Of a stretch of 64,000 bases of DNA, positions 48,747-61,000 are shown one piece after another. The notes below the pieces were generated by a model. The model was not told the origin of the DNA. It did no database searches and was given only the letters and a program-made list of their open reading frames with translations. The stretch is from the NCBI GenBank assembly GCA_946406115.1, contig OX291562.1, positions 2,882,001 to 2,946,000 of the forward strand. The letters run 5' to 3'. Position numbers and translations under genes: made by a program. The DNA comes from Apoda limacodes (taxonomy: Eukaryota > Arthropoda > Insecta > Lepidoptera > Limacodidae). Within the stretch, counting starts at the first letter, position 1, and the number at the start of each line of letters is the position of its first letter.

Positions 48747-50763
48747 TTTTTTTTTTTTTTATACTGAGCTGACTATGCAGTTGGCTGTTGCAGCCATTAC
48801 TGCTTCACCGGACTTTTGGGGCGAGACTCTGAAGGAGCCTCAGCCCATATAGCGCCCAACGCTCAAGGGAAGCCTCGGCTTGGGTTGTCGCTCTCGGGGG
48901 CGTCCCTTCGACCGGCGTGAGTCTCGAACCCGAAGGTGAGTCACCGCCAGGAGGGGAGTTCCCCGTTACGCGGGTGCGGTTGCGATTGAGTGGGGGCGAG
49001 AAGCGCCCCGGCACTCTTTGATACCTAGTGTATCCTTGTGGGCGCCGACGAACCCGGGGACGTCGGCGTCGTGTTTGGAGGGAGGCCCTATTCGGGGAGG
49101 TCGTAGAGACTAATCTCGCTATCCGGACAGCGAGATCGTCATCTGGGGACGTTAGTACGTGCCGAGGCCGCCTAACAATAGTTCTACGACCGTGACCGGG
49201 TCGATCGGGGGGACGATACGTTGTGGATTGCACAATTAAACGATTCGGGTGATTTTGCGTACGCTCGAAAAAGCGGACTGCCAAGTCTTTAAAGTATTGG
49301 GGAATCGTGGGAAGTTCGAAGTCTCTGTGTAGGTCCGCATTGCGAACGTACCAAGAGGCTCCAGAGGCCGCTCTGAGAAAGCGGTTTTGGAGGGTCTGGA
49401 GTTTGTGGAGATTGCGCTTGGACAGCGCATAGGCTACGCTAGCATAAGCTAGTATGGGGCGGATACAAGTTGTGTAAAGATTTAGCTTATTTCTAAGCGA
49501 CATCTTACTATACTTGCCTATCATGGAATAGAGACGACCGAGTACAAAAGCGGCTCGGTCTCTGACTATTTTGGTGTGAGCTTGGAAGTTCAAACGACTA
49601 TCCATGGTCACACCGAGATATTTGGTCTTATTTTGCCAGGGAATGGCACGACCGAAGAGAGAAAGGGGAGTTGGCCGCGGAGGGCGGCCTAAGGAAAAGA
49701 GGACGGCAGAGCTTTTGTCGGGATTCACCTCGATTCTCCATTTCCGAAACCACTCGCCTAGGGCGGTGATAGCGGGTTGGAGTCTCTCAGTGATTCGACT
49801 CACTTGCCTATCTGTGGTATAGATAGCGGTATCGTCCGCAAAGAGGGCTAGTTGGGTACCTATTGTTTTAGGGATATCGTTAGTGTACAGAAGGTACAAG
49901 ATGGGGGCGAGCACGGACCCTTGCGGGACTCCTGCTTCTATGGGACGGGGGGAAGAGAGAGTGCCTTCGACTTTGTAGCGAAAGCTACGATTCGATAAAT
50001 AGTCTCGTATGATGAGCACGAGACGATCTGGCAACTGAAAGTTGTACAGTTTAAAAATTAAACCGTTGTGCCAGACTTTGTCGAAAGCTTTCGCTACATC
50101 GAAGAAGACAGCACCCGTGTGACGGGTCTTACCTAACGCTGGCTGAAATCCTGTAAGAATATGTTCCGTTATGCGGAGGACTTGATGGACGCATGAGTGT
50201 TTGGCATGAAAGCCGAACTGCTCATCTATTAAAATGCCTCTGGAAACTATAGCGTTCCGTAGGCGAGCAAGGAGGAGGCGTTCATAGAGTTTACCAAGGG
50301 CCTTTAGTAAACTTATGGGGCGATAGGAGGACGGCTCGGTACGAGCTTTACCTGGCTTATGGATGCCTATAACAATTGCATCTTTCCATTGAGAAGGAAA
50401 GATGCAATGTTCCATAGCAGCGTTAAAGATCGCTACTAGGAGGCAGATAAGGGGAAGAGTGAGGCGCTTTAGGATATCGTTAGAGATACCGTCAGCTCCA
50501 GTTTAGTCTGTCAACTAAATCGTCGAGGAGTCTGCCTCTTTGTGAAGTTACAGAAGAGTTCCAGCGGCGATGCTTGCAATTTAGGTCGCCGGCAAGAATG
50601 ACGGCGTCGCCTAAATTTAAGAGCGACTGAAGGTCGCTCTCGAGCAAGTCTTTTAGGGGAGAGAGATAAACCGATGCAATGATGATCGGCTGATGGCCGG
50701 TCATCGCTAAGCGGCAGACGGATGCTTCTAAATTCGTAAGCGGTGGAGGATCGATAGGGGAGA
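48747..50763 (-). mobile_element. Family B retrotransposon, internally deleted and 5'-truncated
   Basis: Poly(T) 48747-48760, 3' UTR, ORF2 C-terminal half, then an internal deletion at about 50500 that jumps to the endonuclease region, ending at 50763 directly against the target duplication. Several percent of sites differ from the other three B copies (for example F-A-D-D instead of Y-A-D-D), so it is an older or different lineage. Confidence 0.87.
48805..50763 (-). pseudogene. Deleted ORF2 of family B
   Basis: The RT and C-terminal domain (48805 to about 50500) and a short endonuclease piece (about 50503-50763, including A-G-D-L-N) remain; everything between is deleted. The catalytic motif reads F-A-D-D. 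The C-terminus differs from the other copies because a few bases are missing around 48868, which extends the frame into the 3' UTR. It is non-functional. Confidence 0.85.
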
Positions 50764-51795
50764 GACGATGACCGCTGGATTGCTCGAGTTTTAAACAATT
50801 TCGAACAAAGCGGCAGGCCATAAAATTACCGTTACGGTTGTAAACTATAGCTAGACTACTCTTACAATTCTTGCTGTCCTTGTCTACAACTCGTTTGTAT
50901 GGAGGTACATGTTTTTGTTATTTTAAAATATAAAAATGATTTTTCTCTACATTACAATTACTTCCTACAGATAGATATTAATTTTACAAACATTATGAAA
51001 TAGAATTCAAACAGTTATCTCACAAACTGTGGCTTTAAGAGCCAAAAATGCAAAGGGCGTCTCGCAAGCGTATTGCTTATAATTTCAAAATTCACGCCCG
51101 GCCTAGTAGCTCCACGGCAGAGTGTGCGGGAGTTTGTTGAACTAAGCAAAAGGTTAAGAGCGTAATCCACAACGTATTGCTTATTTTGTAAAAATTCACG
51201 CTCTTACCTTTCATACAAATAGAATTTTAACTAAATTTTAACATTATTGATATTTTTCTACGTTATACAACTATCGAGAATTATTAAGAATTTAACTCAA
51301 CTCTGCTTGAGTACACGACTTACATAAGATCATAACATTTTATTTTACAAATTATTTACCTAAGCTACTATTTTATGAAATCCTATACATTAAACCTTAA
51401 CCGAAATTACCTAGAGTTGCTTAGTCACAATATTATATACGAGAACACTATGCGCTAACATTAACTTATTTCTACGTAATTCCTTATACATTTTGCTATT
51501 TACTTATTTTACTTAACCTTTTCACTTGAAATGTACGTAGTTAAGCAAACCTTACATACTCTATCTTACATTGCAACGACATACTTCTAACCTAGTTGTT
51601 ATGACTTTATTTTTCGTCACTTACAACTTACTATTTTATGTCTATTTATTTATTAGCTTACTTACAAATCTTTCAAATAACTAACAAGTTGCTATATACG
51701 CTGTTTTAGCGTTACCTTTTGTGTCAAAATGAGACTCTATTTAATGAAAATCCTTATTCTAAATTATTTACATTTTTGTCCTATGTGTGATAGAT

Positions 51796-54700
51796 CTATT
51801 TAGGTATTTCGTGTGGTCCGTCGCTAACATTCTCCCCCGCAGTGCGAAGCACTCCATCCTGTTGCGGCGACGATGTAGCTGGAACCAACACGACGACACG
51901 GCGACTCGGGCGGCGCAGCACTCCTCCACTCGTCTGGATGTCCAGGATCCTCACTCTTCCGTCCGGTCCTGGGTACGCCTTCAGCACTTTGCCTCGTGGC
52001 CATGAGTTTCGTGGCAGGTTTGCGTCCACGATGAGTACCACGTCACCTTCCTCTGGGTCGCTCGTAGCCCTTCCGCTGATCTTTCTTGGCATCAGCGTTG
52101 GCAGGTACTCCTTGATCCACCTTCTCCAGAAGTGATCGGTGAGTCGCTGTGCAGTCCTCCAACTGGCTTTCCCGACTAGTTCGTTTTCGGTGAACTCGCC
52201 AGGTGCCATCATTCCACAGGACCTCCCAATCAGAAAGTGGTTAGGCGTCAAACTTTCTTCATCGTCCGGCTTCATGCTGAGTTCGGTGAGCGGACGCGAG
52301 TTGACGACGTGTTCCACCTCTGTCATCAGTGTGTGCAGTACCTCTTCTGGCGGACTCCTTTCGTGCAGTACTGCGGCCAGCGACGTCTTCACGGAGCGTA
52401 CCATCCTTTCCCATGCGCCCCCCATATTTGGACTTCCTGGTGGTATGAACTTCCACCTTATACCTTTCTCTAGGGCTGCTTCTTCCAATTCTCGGTTGGC
52501 TCTGACGAAGTTTGTCCCGTTGTCGCTGAAGATGACCTTTGGCATCCCTCTTCTCGCTGCCATCCTTCGCAGCGCCATGATCATGGAGCTAGTGCTTAGC
52601 GATGGCACTAACTCTAGATGTACTGCCCTTGTCGTTAGGCAGGTGAAGAGCGCTCCCCAGCGCTTCTCGACTCTTCTGCTGATGGTGACCTGCATTGGCC
52701 CGAAGTAGTCCACGGCTGCATTGGAGAAAGGATACGCGTGATGTTGTAACCTTTCCCCGGGCAGGTCTCCAGTGGGCGGGATCTGCGGCGAACCTTTTCG
52801 GACTTTGCACCATTGACATTGGTAAATGACTGCTTTTACCGCTGTCCTTAGGCCCAAAATCCAATACTTCTGCCGCAGCTCATTCATTACGGTTGCAGTG
52901 TTACCGTGTAAAAACCTTTTGTGATAGTACTGAATTATCAGATGTACTATTTTATGTTTCCCATCTAACACGGGTGGATTATTTATTGCGTTTTTAAACG
53001 TGAACTTTCTTGTTCGACTGCGTAGTTTTATCTTTTCGTTGCTGCCTAGATAAACATCGATTTTTCGTAGGCGGCTTGCGTTTTCCAATGGCTTGTTTTC
53101 TTTTAAGCATTTCATTTCCTTCGTAAAGCTTTCACGCTGGCTTCTTTTAATTAAATATTCTTCTGCCTTTTTCTGGAAAGCCTCTTCAATTTTTATAAAA
53201 TTGTGTTCCTTCTTTCTTTCAATTGCCGGCTTGGCTTGTGCTTTCTTCTTATTTTTATTGTGCGGCTTCCATGTGACGTCCTTGTCTCGCGCTGTGTTGA
53301 CCCTCTCGACTTTCTTTTTCAGGACATCGATAAACTGAAACATCCTTGCCATGGTGTTGACCAGTTTCCTCCAGTTCGAGAATCTTTCTAAGTCTGGTGT
53401 TTCCTTTTCTACTGCCTTAATGGTGGTGACCTTGTGACTTGCCTTTTCTTCCAGGTCTTCACTCTTGGCCAAACCAAACTTTTTGGCGGGCCACTCTTCT
53501 TCGCCTCGCCTTAGGAATTCTGGGCCCTGGAACCACCTAGCGGTGTGATTGAAGTCGCTAGGCGTATTCCGTGTGGCGTCATCAGCCGGATTCATCTTCG
53601 TTGGAACCCATCTCCACTCCTGTGGCTTTGTTAGTTCTTCTATTTCTGCCAATCGATGAGCCACGAACGTCTTGAATCTTCTTGGGTCAGCTTGCACCCA
53701 CTGAAGTACTGTGCTTGAGTCGGTCCAGTACGTCTTTTGAGTGACCATGAGGTTGAGCTCTTTCTCCACGGTGGCTGCTAGTCTGCTTCCCAATAAAGCC
53801 GCCTGTAGCTCCAGCCTCGGGATTGAGACTGATTTTGTCGGCGAGACCCTTGCCTTTCCAGCCACCAGCACGACGTGTGTTTCACCCTCAGGTCCTCTGG
53901 TCCTCCAATATACAGACGCCGCGTATGCCTCTTCGCTAGCGTCTGTGAAGGTGTGCAGCTGCCCTTCTCTTTGGCATGGCGAAATGCACCTTGGTATCCT
54001 CAACTTGTCCAAGGTAGCGACTTCCTTTATGTACCTTTGCCAGGCTTCTTGTTGGCCTTCTTGTATTTTCTCATCCCAGCCAATCTGTGTTCGCCAAATT
54101 TCTTGAATCAACTTCTTCCCTTGGATCAGGACTGGCGTAGCGAAGCCCATGGGATCGAATGTTGACATCACGGCGCTCGTGACTTCTCTTTTTGTGGGAA
54201 CCCTTCTGCCATCTAATATTTCTGTTGGCGTATTACGTAGCCCAATGTTAAAGGCTAAAGCATCTTCTTCTGTGAGCCACCTCAGGCCCAGTGTCTTTTC
54301 TTCTTTGGTAAGCCCAAGGTTGGCGCATTCATTTTTCTCTCGGAAACCCTTGAGCACTTCTGGGTTATTGCTTGCCCATCCCTTCAAGTGGAAACTCGCC
54401 CGCTCATGGATATCCTTAACTTCTGCTGATACTCTTCTTGCTTCCTCAACAGACTGGAAGCTTTGAAGATAGTCATCCATGTAATGATTTTCTTTTATTG
54501 CCTTAACTGCTGCTGGGCGGGTCTCCTGGAACTCTTCAGCATTCTTGTTCATTACGTAGATTGCCGTGGCTGGTGATGAGGCAGCACCAAAAATGACAGA
54601 AGTCATTCTATATTCCTCTGGCTTCTCTTTTCTTTCTTCTCCGCGCCAAAGGAACCTCAGACTGTCCCTGTCTTCTTGTCTTATTTTGATGCGGAGGAAC

Positions 54701-56067
54701 ATGTCTTGGATGTCGGCCATTATTGCAATTGGCCCCTCTCTAAAGCGCAGCAATACTCCAAATAGTGATTGGAGTAGATCTGGACCGGGCAGGAGAGCAT
54801 CATTTAAGCTCTTTCCCTGGAACTTGGCTGCTGCATCGAAGACGATTCTGGGCTTCTTCTTAACCGGGTGTTCGACAGCGAAGTGTGGAAGATAGAATGT
54901 TCTTCCTTCAGTGCCGTCACGCGGTGCCTTCTCTGCGTACCCCTTTGCGAGGAGATTGGTCATTTGGATCTCATATTCCTTTTTCAACTCTTTGTTTTGA
55001 TCCAGCTTCTTTTCAACAATTTCCAATCTCCTGAAGGCTTGCTTGCAGTTGTTTGGAAGAACTTCATCTTCTTTCTTCCACAGAAGCCCAGTTTCGTATT
55101 GCACATCAGGCAATTTCTTTGTTGTCTTCTCCAGGACTTCCAGGGCTCTTCTGTCGCTGTCATGGCTCGGCAGCTTGGCTTCAATCCCCAGGGACTCTAA
55201 TTTAAAGAAGTCTCGAACGATCCTATTGATTTCTTCATCGTTCGAGATGCGACAGTGATTGACAAAGTGCACTGCCACTGTTGAGGCAGCGTCACAGCCA
55301 TGTAGCACCCACCCGAGACTGGTGAGTGAGGCTACTGGCTCAGTCTTCTTTCCCTTCTTCAATCTTCTTGTCACTATGAGTCCCCAGTTGTCTTGCCCGA
55401 TAAGCAGTTTGGGCTCTTCTTTATTGTAGACCAGTTGATCTTTAATGGCGCTTAAATGCTGGCAGTTACGGATGTCCTCTATTGCCACCTTCTGTTGCGA
55501 CAGCTTAAGGTTCTCCATTGTTCGGAGCTCTATTGCCCTCTTGTCTCTTCTGTAGGCCCCTTTAATTTTAATTTTCAGACGTTCGGAGCTATTTTTCTTA
55601 ATTATTTTTCCGCCAACGGTTTCTATTGTCAGAGTCTCTTTCTTCCCATTGACTCCGATTTGTTCAGCAACCTTTGAGTCCAATAGTGACACCGTTGAGC
55701 CCTCGTCCAGAAGCGCCAAGACCCTGGCATGCCCCTTCGGTCCATATACGTCTACTGGCATTATTTTTAAGTAGATCTTTTCGTTACTTATTGTTGTATG
55801 GATTGAAGCGATTTTTTCTTCAGCTTCTTCTCCTTCTTGCTGGCCCAGTTGGTAACACTGACTGGTGCCTGGTGCTTCTGCTCTGTTTGGCGGCTTCTCT
55901 GAATGGAGGGACGTGTGATGCCATCTGCCGCACTTCTTGCATACCGGCGCCTTGCAATTCAACCTTGAGTGCCGGAAGCGTAGGCATTTGAAGCATGTCC
56001 TTGTTTTCTTCGCTATGTCCCATTTTCCATTCAGGTCGGCTTCTTTGAAAGTTTTGCAGTCAAGCAA
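51796..56067 (-). CDS. pol: BEL/Pao pol: protease, RT, RNase H, integrase
   Basis: An open frame of 1423 residues. N-terminal zinc knuckles (C-F-K-C-L-R...C and C-K-K-C-G-R-W-H-H) end the Gag part. The aspartic protease follows with L-L-D-E-G-S-T (near residue 120), then RT with M-A-D-I-Q-D-M-F and Y-M-D-D, RNase H (T-F-T-D-A-S-E-E, R-L-E-L-Q, W-T-D-S), and an integrase with an H-H-C-C zinc domain and a D-D-E core (V-D-Y-F-G-P, S-D-N-G-T-N-F, W-E-R-M). No ATG opens the frame: it continues from the Gag region of a single polyprotein. The stop lies 34 bp inside the 3' LTR. All catalytic motifs I can see are intact. Confidence 0.9.
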   Translation of the reverse strand: MLDCKTFKEADLNGKWDIAKKTRTCFKCLRFRHSRLNCKAPVCKKCGRWHHTSLHSEKPPNRAEAPGTSQCYQLGQQEGEEAEEKIASIHTTISNEKIYLKIMPVDVYGPKGHARVLALLDEGSTVSLLDSKVAEQIGVNGKKETLTIETVGGKIIKKNSSERLKIKIKGAYRRDKRAIELRTMENLKLSQQKVAIEDIRNCQHLSAIKDQLVYNKEEPKLLIGQDNWGLIVTRRLKKGKKTEPVASLTSLGWVLHGCDAASTVAVHFVNHCRISNDEEINRIVRDFFKLESLGIEAKLPSHDSDRRALEVLEKTTKKLPDVQYETGLLWKKEDEVLPNNCKQAFRRLEIVEKKLDQNKELKKEYEIQMTNLLAKGYAEKAPRDGTEGRTFYLPHFAVEHPVKKKPRIVFDAAAKFQGKSLNDALLPGPDLLQSLFGVLLRFREGPIAIMADIQDMFLRIKIRQEDRDSLRFLWRGEERKEKPEEYRMTSVIFGAASSPATAIYVMNKNAEEFQETRPAAVKAIKENHYMDDYLQSFQSVEEARRVSAEVKDIHERASFHLKGWASNNPEVLKGFREKNECANLGLTKEEKTLGLRWLTEEDALAFNIGLRNTPTEILDGRRVPTKREVTSAVMSTFDPMGFATPVLIQGKKLIQEIWRTQIGWDEKIQEGQQEAWQRYIKEVATLDKLRIPRCISPCQREGQLHTFTDASEEAYAASVYWRTRGPEGETHVVLVAGKARVSPTKSVSIPRLELQAALLGSRLAATVEKELNLMVTQKTYWTDSSTVLQWVQADPRRFKTFVAHRLAEIEELTKPQEWRWVPTKMNPADDATRNTPSDFNHTARWFQGPEFLRRGEEEWPAKKFGLAKSEDLEEKASHKVTTIKAVEKETPDLERFSNWRKLVNTMARMFQFIDVLKKKVERVNTARDKDVTWKPHNKNKKKAQAKPAIERKKEHNFIKIEEAFQKKAEEYLIKRSQRESFTKEMKCLKENKPLENASRLRKIDVYLGSNEKIKLRSRTRKFTFKNAINNPPVLDGKHKIVHLIIQYYHKRFLHGNTATVMNELRQKYWILGLRTAVKAVIYQCQWCKVRKGSPQIPPTGDLPGERLQHHAYPFSNAAVDYFGPMQVTISRRVEKRWGALFTCLTTRAVHLELVPSLSTSSMIMALRRMAARRGMPKVIFSDNGTNFVRANRELEEAALEKGIRWKFIPPGSPNMGGAWERMVRSVKTSLAAVLHERSPPEEVLHTLMTEVEHVVNSRPLTELSMKPDDEESLTPNHFLIGRSCGMMAPGEFTENELVGKASWRTAQRLTDHFWRRWIKEYLPTLMPRKISGRATSDPEEGDVVLIVDANLPRNSWPRGKVLKAYPGPDGRVRILDIQTSGGVLRRPSRRVVVLVPATSSPQQDGVLRTAGENVSDGPHEIPK

Positions 56068-57417
56068 ATAATGATCGCCTTCGCATCCCGTACAGGCAAT
56101 TTTCTTCCTTTCTTGAGGCGGCTCCCGTACGTGTTTTTTTTATTGGCTTGTGCTCTGGTTCCCAATTTCTTTTTAGCACGCTTGTGGGTTCCCAGGTCTT
56201 CCTTGGTTGTGGTGGAACCGCCTTGTAAGTCCTCCTCAGCTCTTCAGGTGGAGCAAAGTCTCCACAGATGTCGGCTTCTAGTCCGAGGAATGCGTCCAGT
56301 AGGATGAGCTCAGGCATTTCTTCATCCCTTCTTTCTCGGTGGTACGCAAACCAACGGAACTTCATAGAAGATGGCATCTTTTCAGTTAGGCCCTTCAATG
56401 TTTCAGGAGAGCTGAGGTATTGGCTTTTCTTCAATGCCTTACTGCATTTCGGACCCGGCTTGCAAACTGGCAGATGTCGCTTGGATTTTCATTGACCCTT
56501 GGTAGACTATTCATCTTCTCTAGCTCAGCTAAGGCCAGGGCTCCAGGTCTTCCGAATCTTGCTTCCAGTCCCGTCATGACTTCCTTCGGATCTTCGGCGG
56601 TGAATAGCAGGCTTTGTACAGCTTCCCTTGCCTTTCCTTGGACTGCCCTTCGTAAACGTGCCAGATTCTGCACGTTGGACAAGGATGGAGCTGTATCCTA
56701 AAATGACCTTCTAAAAGCCAGCCATTCTTCACAATTGCCATTGAAGTATGGAAGTTCGGTGAATCTGGATGCTGCTGCTGTGTCTGGAGCCTTTTCGGTG
56801 AGCTTAGCGATAGCTTGGGCCAGCTCTTGGATGTCGCTCTTCTTTTCTTTGGTTGGAGCTGGCCTTTCGTGATGATGTCTTCGCTTGTCCTGCCTCTCTT
56901 CAGTTTGGACAAGCCATTCCTCCACTTCATGGGTCCTTTCGATAATTTCTATCTCTTCTTCTTCTTCGGACTCGGCTTCCACTTCTGCTAGCTTTAGTTT
57001 GGCTTGAGCCAGCTCAACTTCTTTACGAGCCAGCTCCATTCTAGCACGAGCCTCCGCTTGTCTTCTCTTATTTGAGCGGACGGACTGCGTGTCGATGTCA
57101 CGGTTCTTCCTTTGGACGACTTGACCATTCGTTGTACCCTTTTCTTTGGGCAGCGGTGCAGGCGGTGGCAATGCAGGCCTGGCTGGTACTGCGTTGTTGG
57201 TGTCAGCTACGATATTCAGCTCCCCGGACTCTTCTACACTGGTGCTGGGGGGGGCTGTCTTTATTGTCTTCGTAGACTGACTGGTGACGTCAGTACTAGT
57301 TTCGGTCGGCGTGCACTGGCTCCAATCTCTCGATGTACTGCTGCTCTCTTCAGTAGTCTTCGTCTGGGTTGACTCGGTCGTCTTGGAACGCGATGACTCG
57401 GATCTTGTGGTCGGCAT
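56060..57417 (-). pseudogene. gag: BEL/Pao gag, frameshifted
   Basis: Starts at M-P-T-T-R-S (start codon 57415-57417). A Thr/Ser-rich stretch, a charged coiled-coil-like segment (A-R-M-E-L-A-R-K-E-V-E-L-A-Q) and the capsid-like domain (L-P-Y-F-N-G-N-C-E-E-W-L-A-F) follow. The frame ends at 56698 and the protein continues in other frames at about 56682-56431 and 56434-56060 before joining pol near 56110. So at least three frame changes separate the start codon from pol. Either this copy is decayed or some shifts are sequence errors; one programmed shift is possible but not three. Confidence 0.82.
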
Positions 57418-57465
57418 GTTGACGGCTCCTTTTTTCCCAAATCCGGCTCGACAGGACCAGAAAAT
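57418..57465 (-). other. Leader with likely primer-binding region of the BEL/Pao element
   Basis: 48 bp between the 5' LTR inner end (57466) and the gag start. In the sense it begins TTTTCTGGTCCTGTCGAGCC right after the LTR, where a tRNA primer site is expected. I cannot identify the tRNA from the sequence alone. Confidence 0.5.
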
Positions 57466-57882
57466 TGTTACGAACACGCACAGCGGCGACGGGCGTAGGC
57501 TAGCTTCCTCGGTTGCTAAAACGAAGCTACGATAACGAAGCGCCGTAGAAATTAGACAACCGTACGTATGGCCGTACGTACGTAGGCGACCGTATTGCGG
57601 GCCGGACGGGTAAAGCCGGGTGTCGCACTTGTGAACCGCTGACCACGAAGATTTCTTGAGCGCAAAATAAAATAGCCGAAGTGAAGCTGAGTCTTCTTGT
57701 GAAGAATTTATTTACACTAGAGCACTTATTTTACACTTAATTTCTAGCAGAGTTTCTTCCTTTTTCCTAGCAGCGTTTCTTTCTTGAACCTTCAATTGAG
57801 CACTTATTTTCTTGCATAGTTTATTCCTTGATTGTTGGTTCTTCCTTTCTTGATTTCTTGCTGCGAACTGCGACTGCGAACT

Positions 57883-57892
57883 GACGATGACC
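57883..57892. repeat. Left target duplication of the full-length B element
   Basis: GACGATGACC, the partner of 63709-63718. Confidence 0.9.
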
Positions 57893-58009
57893 TTTTTTTT
57901 TTTTTCTTTTCTGAGCTGACAATGCAGTTGGCTGTTGCAGCCATTACTGCTTCACCGGACTTTTGGGGCGAGACTCTGAAGGAGCCTCAGCCCATATAGC
58001 GCCCAACGC

Positions 58010-61000
58010 TCAAGGGCTTCCCGCGGGGGAAGCCTCGGCTTGGGTTGTCGCTCTCGGGGGCGTCCCTTCGACCGGCGTGAGTCTCGAACCCGAAGGTGAG
58101 TCACCGCCAGGAGGGGAGTTCCCCGTTACGCGGGTGCGGTTGCGATTGAGTGGGGGCGAGAAGCGCCCCGGCACTCTTTGATACCTAGTGTATCCTTGTG
58201 GGCGCCGACGAACCCGGGGACGTCGGCGTCGTGTTTGGAGGGAGGCCCTATTCGGGGTCGACGTAGTAGAGACTAATCTCGCTATCCGGACAGCGAGATC
58301 GTCATCTGGGGACGTTAGTACGTGCCGAGGCCGCCTGAGTATAGTTTTACGACCGCGACGGGGACGATCGGGGGGAATGTACGTCGTGGATTGCACAACT
58401 AATCTATTCGGGTGATTTTGCGTACGCTCGAAAAAGCGGACTGCCAAGTCTTTAAAGTACTGGGGAATCGTGGGAAGTTCGAAGTCTCTGTGTAGGTCCG
58501 CATTGCGAACGTACCAAGAGGCTCCAGAGGCCGCTCTGAGAAAGCGGTTTTGGAGGGTCTGGAGTTTGTGGAGATTGCGCTTGGACAGAGCAAAGACTAC
58601 GCTAGCATAAGCTAGTATGGGGCGGATGCAAGTTGTGTAAAGATTTAGCTTATTTCTAAGCGACATCTTACTATACTTGCCTATCATGGGATAGAGACGA
58701 CCGAGGACAAAAGCGGCTCGGTCTCTGACTATTTTGGTGTGAGCGTGGAAGTTCAAACGTCTATCCATGGTCACACCGAGATATTTGGTCTTATTTTGCC
58801 AGGGAATGGCACGACCGAAGAGAGAGAGGGAAGTTGGCCGCGGAGGGCTGCCTGTGGTGAAAAGGACGGCAGAGCTTTTGTCGGGATTCACCTCGATTCT
58901 CCATTTCCGAAACCACTCGCCTAGGGCGGTGATAGCGGATTGGAGTCTCTCAGTGATTCGACTCACTTGCCTATCGGTAGTATAGAGAGCGGTATCGTCC
59001 GCATAGAGGGCTAATTGGGTACCTATCGTTTTTGGGATATCGTTAGTGTACAGAAGGTACAAGACGGGGGCGAGCACGGACCCTTGCGGGACTCCTGCTT
59101 CTATGGGGCGGGGGGAGGAGAGAGTGCCTTCAACTCTGTAGCGAAAGCTACGATTCGACAAATAGTCTCGTATGATGAGCACGAGACGATCTGGCAACTG
59201 AAAGTTGTACAGTTTAAAAATTAAACCGTTGTGCCAGACTTTGTCGAAAGCTTTCGCTACATCGAAGAAGACAGCGCCCGTGTGACGGGTCTTACCTAAC
59301 GCTGGCTGGAAGCCAGTAAGAATATGTTCCGTTATGCGGAGGACTTGATGGACGCATGAGTGTTTGGCACGAAAGCCAAACTGCTCGTCTATTAAAATGC
59401 CTCTGGAGACTATAGAGTTCCGTAGGCGGGCGAGAAGGAGGCGTTCATAGAGTTTACCAAGGGCCTTTAGTAAACTTATAGGGCGATAGGAGGACGGCTC
59501 GGTACGAGCTTTGCCGGGCTTGTGGATGCCTATAACGATTGCATCTTTCCATTGGGATGGAAAGATGCAATGTTCCATAGCAGCGTTAAAGATCGCTACT
59601 AGGAGGCAGATAAGGGGAAGAGTGAGGCGCTTTAGGATATCGTTAGAGATACCGTCTGCGCCGGGGGACTTACGGGGGCGTAGGTCTTTGATGACCTGTA
59701 TGACTTCGTCGACAGTGACAGGGGGCAGGGGGTCTTGTGGAGGCAGAGAAGTTCTGCGCTCCACTTCGCCGTCTACCTCGCGCACGTGATCGGGATCGAA
59801 AGGCTGTGTGCTTAAGGCACATTGGGCTTGGAGGCTGGATGCTAGGCAATCCGCTTTTTCGTCGTCATTGAACGCGGGAACGCTATTGTTGGGACGAGTT
59901 AACGGAGGGAGAGAGTTTGCGGTTTCGGATTTTAGAGCTCTGGCTAAGTGCCAATAAGCTTGGTGAGAAGGAGAAATGTTCTCCATAAGATCACCGAAAC
60001 GTTGGGCGCGAAGCTCAGCTACAGCGGTTCTTACACGGCGGTGTAAGTCGTTGAAGCGAGCTTTATTATCGATAGTGGGAGCGCGATCGCGAGCGCGGCG
60101 GGCCGCGTTACGCTCAGTCATTAGCGACCTGATGTGCTGAGGCAGGATTAGGTGGTGATAATCACCATCCGGCACTTGTCGTGAGCACTCGCCAACGGTG
60201 GCGGTCAGGTGGCTAGTGAGTGAGTCGATAGCTACGTTAAGATCGGTCGCGGATGAGATTACGTCGGGAACGCGGTCTAGATGTGGCGAGCTGGGATTTT
60301 CGAGCAATCGCCCAAATTTATCCCAGTCCGTCACGGTTCTAGTGTCGGGAGGAGAGTCCGAAGGGAAACCTAATCGGAGGACGACAGGGCGGTGGTCCGA
60401 GTCAAGTTCGTCAAGCACCTCTATAGAGCGAAAGCTTAGCCTTACATTCTTTAGAAGTGCTATGTCGAGTACGTCGGGGTTAAACCGAGTATTGTGGGGA
60501 AAGTAAGTGGGCGTCATGGGAGCGATGATGTCAAAGTTTAGTCTGTCAACTAAATCGTCGAGGAGTCTGCCTCTTTGTGAAGTTACAGAAGAGTTCCAGC
60601 GGCGATGCTTGCAATTTAGGTCGCCGGCAAGAATGACGGCGTCGCCTAAACTTAAGAGCGACTGAAGGTCGCTCTCGAGCAAGTCTTTTAGGGGAGAGAG
60701 ATAAACCGATGCAATGATGATCGGCTGATGGCCGGTCATCGCTAAGCGGCAGACGGATGCTTCTAAATTCGTAAGCGGTGGAGGATCGATAGGGGAGCAA
60801 TGCAGGGAGCGCCTGTAATAGATGAGAGTGCCTCCGAGATTGGAGGCAGTTCTATCATTACGGACGGTACGATAGTTCGCGATTGAAGGGGTACGGACAG
60901 CGGGCTTTAGGAACGTTTCCTGGATGAGGAAGACGTCCGGTTTTTGGGACGAGAGGAATTGCGATAATTCCTCTCTTTGGTTGCGAAGACCGTTGGCGTT

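Larger units (their letters stand above)
48283..51829 (-). repeat. 3' LTR of BEL/Pao element, interrupted by a B fragment
   Basis: The left outer boundary TGTTACGAAC at 48283 equals the inner boundary of the other LTR at 57466. The right boundary CTAACA ends at 51829 next to the purine tract. Excluding the B insertion (48747-50763) and its 10-bp duplication the LTR is about 1.5 kb. Compared with the other LTR it has an indel and replaced bases near 48383-48440. 50774-51780 is AT-rich LTR DNA without genes. Confidence 0.85.

Noticed and set aside
48283..51796. An env-like gene between pol and the 3' LTR
   Set aside because: pol ends 34 bp inside the LTR, so there is no room for another gene and none is seen.
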